Shown here: positions 9,201 to 15,125 of the stretch, one piece after another
Layout: each line of letters starts with the position of its first letter
How positions within the stretch are numbered: position 1 is the first letter of the stretch
The notes under the pieces: model-generated
Databases searched by the model: none
What the model was told of the DNA's origin: nothing
The model's input: only the letters and a program-made list of their open reading frames with translations
From: CAZGQY01 sp964528035
Lineage (GTDB): Bacteria; Pseudomonadota; Gammaproteobacteria; Methylococcales; UBA1147
NCBI GenBank assembly: GCA_964528035.1
Contig: CAZGQY010000075.1
Location: 1-18,210, forward strand
Direction of reading: 5' to 3'
DNA: 18,210 bases
Position numbers and translations under genes: made by a program

Positions 9201-9452
9201 GTGATCCCGGGTTGGGTTTGGATAACGGATAAGCCAGACATCAAAATTAAAAGCACTTAATAGCTCAACAGATGCTGCAATCAGAGTTGCCAGTGCAATC
9301 AAGCCAAAATCTGCGGGTACCAACAAGCGCGCCAGTATAAGTGTACTGACCAAACCAATAGACCGCACTGCCAGGCGGGCAGCGACTACCCATGCGGCAC
9401 CACTGGCAATCTGCTGTCCCAAATCGCGTGGCGCTGATTCGGTTTCAGTCAT
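6252..9452 (-). CDS. MOP-superfamily flippase fused to an HTTM-like membrane domain
   Basis: An integral inner-membrane protein of 1066 residues. Residues about 10-475 form a multi-spanning domain like Wzx/WzxC-type polysaccharide flippases (ARLLVPADFGLIALATL near the start, repeated hydrophobic helices), which move lipid-linked or amphipathic molecules across the membrane. A polar linker (about 485-540) follows. Then comes a second hydrophobic domain (about 550-870) that tentatively resembles HTTM / vitamin-K-carboxylase-like domains, for example FHLGVFAMYGFLFWPWILL. A soluble tail of nearly 190 residues ends the protein. The open frame begins at a TTG (9464), but the ATG at 9452 is preferred; it overlaps the preceding NRPS stop as ATGACTGA, which suggests translational coupling and hence membership of the operon. 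Its likely role is export, or membrane-side processing, of the peptide product. Flippase call is firm; the second domain is less sure. Confidence 0.75.
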   Translation of the reverse strand: MTETESAPRDLGQQIASGAAWVVAARLAVRSIGLVSTLILARLLVPADFGLIALATLIAASVELLSAFNFDVWLIRYPNPTRDHYNTVWTLSVIRGVITAFILLPLAYPASLFFDEPRLVEVLQALAGGSVLLGLQNVGVINFRKHLQFDKEFLLLAISKFGAFLVTVSVAYIYRSYWALVTGIISGYALNFALSYLMHSYRPNFCLTHGREIFNFSKWLMLSNLLGFVYVRADTLIVGKLLNAQTLGLYTVAYEISTLATSELVAPIRQVLLPGYSKISNDLARMKTAFIDGLGIILLIGMPCSLGTGLVAEPLVRVLLGDKWLETIPLVQILVLYGLSSVAMANLSPLLLSLGRTRLISRLYGLGVLILLPGFLWANLHAGISGGAWALGICNSLLFLISLMATLRVLKLSVKPLIKGIWRIVIASMSMLLIVLAAQQTLMQNLAPIIQLFCYALLGCLAYIASLLLLWRLCHYPDGAEKIVIEYINKKLRLNRLFLSIKNRPFNVADGNESKNCTTGVKQQPMNANQTSVNGLSVIPATLITFIERRPFLHLCARVSLLLLAYILFERFVSQITHLSESAYQQPWLLWILLKNLEIFKLVFVIFLSVFLIRYGNLVASWQVMPSSQLIRGFIVFLASIMAWAFVCQGYNFYFGQTYLMDRLSIFILVPLLWWRPVFIYPFIVLCYLFMWQWVTPAIGGSILAHKLQVIKILNLFAAGWALQGMVGRRRCDDLFFLAGCLLVGAYWEAALAKIELDWLSYGHLSHALLAAYAHGWLAILDPSVVIEYAHWLDAIDLPMQVFVLLIEAGCLLFFLHRNFAVFLLLCLSLFHLGVFAMYGFLFWPWILLNLALITILLKTGSNTDYLIFDSNHLIVSVLLIGFASHWASPWPLGWFDTRLSYTTKYTAIGKSGKQYPLSPRFFEPYGDVFTLSSFSYLIKEHKFLAGPYGVSFNREVADKLIEPLSTDQVLTLEKELGDNRYNAARANSHYAFLRRYINNWNQTQDKVFSLKGLGPPAQFWFMSDQPLFAGNEPIRQVIITEVTQQFDNESLRTIRRQTVALLDIP

Positions 9453-11454
9453 CAATCTGATCAAGTAACTGCGACAATCCGTCGAGTTGTTCCTGATCTA
9501 AATTTGCAAGGGGAAAGTCGTCGGGGGTGGGGGAGCGAGAATTACTGGATTGGCTCTCAGTGATCAATTTTTTAAGCCACTTCAACTGATTATTGCAAAG
9601 GTTTTCGATGGTTTCCCGCCGATGTAATGTGTCATTGTAGGCCCAATCGATATGCAAACAATCTTCATATATCTGCGCATTGATGTCCAACAAATATATA
9701 CGATTGCCGTCGAGACTGTGTGCTTCACCACAGCGCATTTGTTCAATGCTGAAAGTGCCGTATTGTTTTTCGACTTTGCCCAGATAATTAAAACAAATCT
9801 GAGTGGAATTCGCATTCGCAAATTCTGATCTGAGCGATGAATCAGCAGACAAATATTGCAATAATCCATGACCAATTCCATTGGCCGGCAAAAGCTCCAG
9901 TTGCTTCTGCATGGCGCGCACGGAGTCCCCCGCCTCCATGGAGTGATCAAAAGCCAACGCCAGTGGAAACACAGTCGTGAACCAACCGATTGTCCGTGAC
10001 AAATCTATATCATCAAACAACGCCTCACGACCATGGCCTTCCATATCGACAAAAACACGTTCGCAGCCTGTCCAGTTATTCAATGCAAAACTTAAACTAG
10101 TCAACAACACTGCATTTATCTGAGAATTATAAGTCTGTAGTACGTCTCGCAGGAGTTGATGGGTTTCTTCGGGATCCAGTTGTAATGACACGGTGTCAAT
10201 AGTGTGGACTCGGTTGGTCGCTTCATTGTCTAGAAAATCGATTGGCAATTGAAAGTTTTTGTCAGTTTGATTCTGCCACCATGCAATTTCAGTTTTTACT
10301 ACATCAGATTCAACATGGGATTGTAACCCTAATGCCCAGGTCTTTAACGAACTGGTTTTCTGCGCTAAGCTCAATGTTTGTTGGTGAGTGATTTGCTGGA
10401 TCAGGCGAGCAAAATCCTCAAGCAGTATGCGCAAAGATTCACCGTCGGCGATCAGATGGTGAATAACACACAATAAACGATCAGAACTGCCTTGGGATGT
10501 ACGGAATAACACGAACCGCAGCAATGGTGCTCGGTCGAGTGCAAATTCTTTGTTGGCGCTATCCGCATGCTGATTAATTGTTGTCAGCAAACTACTTTCT
10601 GACTGATGTTGCAAGTCAACGACAGTCAGAGGAATTTCTATACCGGGTTGATTAAAGCTTTGTATCCATGCATTATCTTTGAATTCAAAACTTAAACGCA
10701 GTGCATCATGATGGTGTAATAGTTTTTGAATGGCGCGCTCAATACAGTTTAATTCAAGATCACTATTCATCGACAGCAACAGCGACCAATTCCATTGATG
10801 TGGGTCGATTGTTATTTTTTCAAAAAACCAATGTTGGATAGGCAAAAGTGGAGCACGGCCTTTTATTAAACCACTCTCTATCTTTATCTGACTGCTTTGT
10901 TCTGCGCCAGCCACTTGTCCGGCAATGGTCGGCTGGGCAAAGAAATGTTCAGCACTGATATTCAGGCCCTGTTGCCTTGCCCGGGCAAGTATTCGGATAC
11001 TCAGTAAAGAATCACCGCCCACTTCAAAAAAATTATCATGTACACTGACTGAATCCATTCCAAGTACGTCTTCCCAAATCGATGCAAGAATCTTTTCTGC
11101 ATCGTTACCCGGTGCCGCGAAATTATTGTCGTCTGATTGTTGCTCAGACTGTGTTGCCAGCAGCAATGACATACGATCAATCTTGCCTGTCTCGGTGCGC
11201 GGAATCGATTCTAGTACTTCGATCGATTGCGGCAACATGTAACCGGGAACTTGCGTTTCCAGCCAGTTGCGTAAATCTCGTTTCACCTCATCATCAATCT
11301 CTGGTCCACTTACAAATGCGATCAATTGTTGTGTATCAGTCGTTGTGGAAGATTGAACATCATGCTGTTTTTCAATGGCTCGTAAGCGTTGGGCGAGTAA
11401 CTGTCGCTGCTCTGACGAGAGCATTTGCAAACGAGTGCGGAGGTTATCGCTCAT
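9445..11454 (-). CDS. NRPS: A-domain C-terminal fragment - carrier - epimerization domain
   Basis: A 669-residue synthetase with no A-domain core of its own. Residues 1-30 are helical (LSSEQRQLLAQRLRAIEK) and may dock to a partner. Residues about 41-97 are the last part of an A domain, with a9 (VPGYMLP) and a10 (TGKIDR, Lys91 being the catalytic lysine). The carrier domain spans about 115-185, with the phosphopantetheine-attachment Ser149 in VGGDSL. The rest is an epimerization domain: LLPIQHWFF, HHLIADGES (332-340), EGHGRE (472-477, catalytic Glu type), GWFTTVFPL and FNYLG. DGES replaces the more usual DGVS or DGWS. The end (SPTPDDFPLANLDQEQL onward) is a typical donor docking tail, yet no acceptor follows in the window. 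With the two preceding genes it appears to build one complete module. It starts 28 bp after the methyltransferase gene, in a different frame. Confidence 0.88.
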   Translation of the reverse strand: MSDNLRTRLQMLSSEQRQLLAQRLRAIEKQHDVQSSTTTDTQQLIAFVSGPEIDDEVKRDLRNWLETQVPGYMLPQSIEVLESIPRTETGKIDRMSLLLATQSEQQSDDNNFAAPGNDAEKILASIWEDVLGMDSVSVHDNFFEVGGDSLLSIRILARARQQGLNISAEHFFAQPTIAGQVAGAEQSSQIKIESGLIKGRAPLLPIQHWFFEKITIDPHQWNWSLLLSMNSDLELNCIERAIQKLLHHHDALRLSFEFKDNAWIQSFNQPGIEIPLTVVDLQHQSESSLLTTINQHADSANKEFALDRAPLLRFVLFRTSQGSSDRLLCVIHHLIADGESLRILLEDFARLIQQITHQQTLSLAQKTSSLKTWALGLQSHVESDVVKTEIAWWQNQTDKNFQLPIDFLDNEATNRVHTIDTVSLQLDPEETHQLLRDVLQTYNSQINAVLLTSLSFALNNWTGCERVFVDMEGHGREALFDDIDLSRTIGWFTTVFPLALAFDHSMEAGDSVRAMQKQLELLPANGIGHGLLQYLSADSSLRSEFANANSTQICFNYLGKVEKQYGTFSIEQMRCGEAHSLDGNRIYLLDINAQIYEDCLHIDWAYNDTLHRRETIENLCNNQLKWLKKLITESQSSNSRSPTPDDFPLANLDQEQLDGLSQLLDQIDD

Positions 11455-11482
11455 AGTAAAGTTCTAAAATAGCTAAAAACAT

Positions 11483-12274
11483 TTATTTGATCGCCTTAAT
11501 AAGAACCATGGAGTCTGACCACCAGGCGTCTTTCACTTCGTCCGGGATATTCAAACCCTCCAATACACTGATACTAATTTCGTTGAAATGCTGTAGTAAG
11601 GCACGTTGGTGACCACGACTGAGCGAATCCATCTCATTAGATAGGTAGGTGAATGCGCCACCCTCTCTAAGGTGCGAGGCGGCTACCGGGAAAAAATGTT
11701 CTGCGAAAGTAACACTATTACCGATCTGTTCAACAAAATCGACTTCGTTAAGAGGGTAGGTATGAAAAAATATTGAGTCAAATATCCCAAGATCAGCGAT
11801 GACATCCTGCCATAAGCCATGCACCATGCGTATATCGTTATTGGCATAGTTGGTTTTCCATTTTTCGTAGCGAGTTACAATAGCATCGTTGCATTCAATG
11901 ATAGTATGCGATTTTACACCGGCTTGCTGAATAAAATCCGATGCGACCCCGCGGCCAAATCCAATTTCTAACAAATCTCCTTGTTTGTCGCTGACCAATT
12001 GCGCCAGCTTATCCATAAGGGGTATCTGCCAGTCTTCCATGATTTCTTCGTCAGATAAATCAGCCTGACTTCGATCATGCATCGGCAAATCGTCATTGCC
12101 TCTTGCAAATCTCGAGGCCAGTTGATGCAGAGCGTTAAGGTTATCTGCAAATTCGCCCAAAGCAGTATTCAACAACCAATTTCGTTGCGCCTCACGTGGT
12201 GTGTCAATGAAATCTTCTGTTTTTATTTGCAGGTTGATCTCAAAATTGCGATGTCGTTTGATTCGGCGGATCAT
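11483..12274 (-). CDS. GAMT-like SAM-dependent N-methyltransferase
   Basis: A 263-residue cytoplasmic enzyme of the guanidinoacetate N-methyltransferase / arginine methyltransferase-2 type. The SAM-binding motif is LLEIGFGRGVA (101-111), followed by IIECND (125-130), GLWQDV (153-158) and TYPL (172-175). These match GAMT closely in sequence and order. GAMT, as I recall it, has YDTYPL, while here the residue before TYPL is His171 in place of Asp, which could alter substrate use. GAMT-type enzymes methylate guanidino nitrogens, so an amidine, guanidine or amine on the peptide is a reasonable target (inference). The gene sits exactly where a methyltransferase domain sits in classical interrupted A domains, between the a8-containing half (previous gene) and the a9-a10 half (next gene). 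It is in the same frame as the previous gene, with only TAA and one codon between them, so it is probably translated by coupling. Confidence 0.85.
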   Translation of the reverse strand: MIRRIKRHRNFEINLQIKTEDFIDTPREAQRNWLLNTALGEFADNLNALHQLASRFARGNDDLPMHDRSQADLSDEEIMEDWQIPLMDKLAQLVSDKQGDLLEIGFGRGVASDFIQQAGVKSHTIIECNDAIVTRYEKWKTNYANNDIRMVHGLWQDVIADLGIFDSIFFHTYPLNEVDFVEQIGNSVTFAEHFFPVAASHLREGGAFTYLSNEMDSLSRGHQRALLQHFNEISISVLEGLNIPDEVKDAWWSDSMVLIKAIK

Positions 12275-12277
12275 GAT

Positions 12278-15118
12278 TTATGTGGATATCATTGCCAATT
12301 CAGTTGCAACTTCCAGGGGATCCATTGTCTCAATACCAGAGACTAACTGCTCAGCATGTTCCGGCGTGAGATTAGACAGCCCTGTTAACAGCTTTTCTTC
12401 CTCATCGTTGATGGTACTGTTGAGCAATACCACCGATTCATTAACATCATCATGGCGCTTTAATGCTTCTTCAATCTCCTGTAATTCAACACGAAAACCA
12501 CGAATTTTCAATTGCTCGTCGATTCTTCCCAGAAACTCGATCCGGCCATCGCCCAGGTAACGTACCAGATCGCCACTGCGGTAAAGTCGTCTGAAATTAT
12601 TTTCATCATAAGGATTGTCGACAAAGCTGGTAATGGTTTTTTCGGGTTGATTAAAATAACCCTGCGCTAAACCTGTCCCGGCAATACACAGTTCTCCAGC
12701 AACACCGATAGCTAATAATCTTTGCTGCGAGTCGAGGATATATAAGCGTTGATTATTTATGGGTCGACCGATACCAATACGTTGATTTCCCGATAATTGA
12801 TCAAGTCGCTCGACACTTGTCCAGACACAGGCTTCAGATGGGCCATATTCGTTATATAAAGCAGCGCCTCCTGGATATTCGCAATGCTTTGTCAGAACCT
12901 CGCGATGACAGGCTTCACCAGCGACAATAACGGTTCGTAAACTATTTAAACTTTCGCTTTTCGCGTGTTCGAGAATTAACTGGTAAAGCGAAGGAAGACA
13001 AAGCAGGTGACTAATCCGATATTTTTCTATGCAGTCCACAAGCGCGTAGATATCTTGCTCGATTCGATCACGAGACAGCACCAGCGTAGCACCGCTGGTT
13101 AATGTCCAGAAAAGGCCAGCGATGGAACTGTCGGTGGCTAAAGAAGACAATAGCAAAAAACTGTCTATATCTTCAGAATAATAGTCAAACCTTGCCTGGT
13201 TTGAATTCAACAGGCTACGGTGACTGATCATTACACCTTTCGCGCGCCCAGTTGATCCGGAGGTATAGATGATGTAGGCAAGCTGATCGGAATCGATACT
13301 TAAGTTCGGGTTTGTATCAGGGTAGCCAGCAATCTCTGATTCCAACCGGTTCAGGCAGATGGCTTCAAATTGGGTTTGTGAAAAAGCGTCGATTGTCTCT
13401 GTACGACAGATTGCGAGGAACTGTTGCTGAACAGAGTGCGAACAAAGATCATCGTAAACTGCTTTTACACGTCCTTCGGAAAAATTTGGATCAAGAGGGA
13501 TATAGGCTGTACCTGCTTTAAGAATAGCAACGAGAGCAATGATTGAATCCAGACTTCGTTTTAACAAAAAAGGCACCGCGACCTGATCTTCGACCTGGTG
13601 TTCTATTAGATAATTTGCCAGGCGGTTGGCCCGACTGTTCAATTCAGCGTAGCTTATTGATTCAGTATCAAAGATTAGCGCCACAGACTGGGGGTATTTG
13701 ACGGCGTTTTGTTCAATTAGGCGATGAATAATTTCAGTGTCTGGCAGATCGGAATCGGTACTATTCCAATTATGTAACAAACACTGGCGTTCGTTATCTG
13801 ACACCATCGAAATATCTGCCAGCGTTAAATTTTCTGGTTGGCTCATTTGCAGCGCTACGGTCAACAATTGTTGCAGTAAACGTCGGGCGAATTCGATACT
13901 GTAAACACAGCTGTCATGTGCGGCAATTAATTGAAATTCCTCTCCGGGTACAACGAGTATGGCAAGATCATAATGACTGTATTCGACATAGTTTGTCTCC
14001 GATAGTGTCAGATCGCACGCCTGGGTTGATTTAGAATGCGGAAAATTCTCGAAAACTAAAATATTATCGAACAAATCAGTACCGGGCGGCATATCGCTAT
14101 TGCGTTGTATATCAGTCAGCGGCGTTTGTTCAAAACGCTGTATTTGTGTTTGTTGACGCTGTATATCGTGCAGATAGTCGACTACTGAGGAGGATGGCTC
14201 GATTTGTGAGCGAAAGGGTAAAGTATTAATAAATAGCCCGACAATACTGTTTATTCCATCCAAATCCAGGGATCGACCAGAGACCGTAGTGCCGAAAACA
14301 ACATCATTCGAATGGCTATATCTGGATAATACAAGAGACCAGGCACCCACCATCAAGTTGTTCAAAGTTAAGCGCTGAGATTTGGCGAATCGTTCCAGTC
14401 GCTGGCGTTGCTTGTGCTCCACAGCTAACTGTGTGAATACCGGGGCGGTTTGTCCCTTATTTTCACGAAAACAATCGGGTAGAATTCGCGCGGTTTTTCG
14501 ATAGCCCGCCAAAGATTTTTGCCAGAATCGAGTTTCTTCGGATGGGTCTCGGCGCTCCAGCCAGCGAATAAAATCAACATAAGGTGGTGGATTGTTAATT
14601 TCAATGCTTTTATAAGATTCTGATTGCTGATAGTGCTGCAATACTTCATCAATGACCAGCCGCATTGACCAACCATCGAGTAACAGATGGTGAAAACTCC
14701 ATAAAAGACGAGCTGAGTGCTTGCCTAAATCGATGAGATGCAGTCGAAATAAGGGTGCTTGCTCAATATCAAAGCCTCGATCCCGATCACGCTGCAATAG
14801 ACCGTTGAATTGCGATTGCTGCTGATCCTTTGAAAGTTCGGACCAATCCAGATGAGACCACGGCAGTTCCACGGCGGGGCGTACAAGCTGCAGCGGTTGT
14901 TGACGACCTTCCCAGGTAAATAACGTGCGTAAAACTGGATGACGCTGCACCGTCTGACCCCAGGCGGCCTTAAACCGGTGCACATCCAGAGGCCCACTGA
15001 GCAAACAACTAAACTGTTCGAAATAAACGCCCGATTGGCCAGATTTTAGAAAATGGAACAGCATGCCTTCCTGTATTGGAGAAAGACGATAGACGGCTTC
15101 AATGTTTGAATTTGCCAT
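12278..15118 (-). CDS. NRPS: condensation domain and A domain truncated after a8
   Basis: A 946-residue synthetase. It opens with an acceptor-type docking start (NSNIEAVYRLSPIQEGMLFH) that runs into a condensation domain (about 10-440) with an intact HHLLLDGWS (143-151). This start is typical of C domains that accept a D-configured chain, fitting the E domain on the preceding gene product. The A domain (about 463-900) has YTSGSTGRAKG (618-628), NEYGPSEA, YRSGDL (846-851) and a8 (GRIDEQLKIRGFRVEL). It then stops at ESVVLL, and a9 and a10 are absent. The pocket residues read D663, S664, A667, C707, I731, A733, E757, V765, W766; I cannot assign a substrate, though E757 could favour a basic one. 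A 45-residue helical tail (SNLTPEHAEQLV) ends it. There is no carrier domain; that and the a10 lysine are two genes downstream. The start follows an AGG seven bases from the ATG. Confidence 0.92.
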   Translation of the reverse strand: MANSNIEAVYRLSPIQEGMLFHFLKSGQSGVYFEQFSCLLSGPLDVHRFKAAWGQTVQRHPVLRTLFTWEGRQQPLQLVRPAVELPWSHLDWSELSKDQQQSQFNGLLQRDRDRGFDIEQAPLFRLHLIDLGKHSARLLWSFHHLLLDGWSMRLVIDEVLQHYQQSESYKSIEINNPPPYVDFIRWLERRDPSEETRFWQKSLAGYRKTARILPDCFRENKGQTAPVFTQLAVEHKQRQRLERFAKSQRLTLNNLMVGAWSLVLSRYSHSNDVVFGTTVSGRSLDLDGINSIVGLFINTLPFRSQIEPSSSVVDYLHDIQRQQTQIQRFEQTPLTDIQRNSDMPPGTDLFDNILVFENFPHSKSTQACDLTLSETNYVEYSHYDLAILVVPGEEFQLIAAHDSCVYSIEFARRLLQQLLTVALQMSQPENLTLADISMVSDNERQCLLHNWNSTDSDLPDTEIIHRLIEQNAVKYPQSVALIFDTESISYAELNSRANRLANYLIEHQVEDQVAVPFLLKRSLDSIIALVAILKAGTAYIPLDPNFSEGRVKAVYDDLCSHSVQQQFLAICRTETIDAFSQTQFEAICLNRLESEIAGYPDTNPNLSIDSDQLAYIIYTSGSTGRAKGVMISHRSLLNSNQARFDYYSEDIDSFLLLSSLATDSSIAGLFWTLTSGATLVLSRDRIEQDIYALVDCIEKYRISHLLCLPSLYQLILEHAKSESLNSLRTVIVAGEACHREVLTKHCEYPGGAALYNEYGPSEACVWTSVERLDQLSGNQRIGIGRPINNQRLYILDSQQRLLAIGVAGELCIAGTGLAQGYFNQPEKTITSFVDNPYDENNFRRLYRSGDLVRYLGDGRIEFLGRIDEQLKIRGFRVELQEIEEALKRHDDVNESVVLLNSTINDEEEKLLTGLSNLTPEHAEQLVSGIETMDPLEVATELAMIST

Positions 15119-15125
15119 GTAATAC

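Noticed and set aside
11455..11482. Frameshift or sequencing error splitting the methyltransferase from the downstream NRPS
   Set aside because: The two genes are in different frames, each ends or starts cleanly, and 28 bp lie between them; a single error would not join them. The upstream junction with its in-frame TAA is the only one where a single base change would fuse genes.
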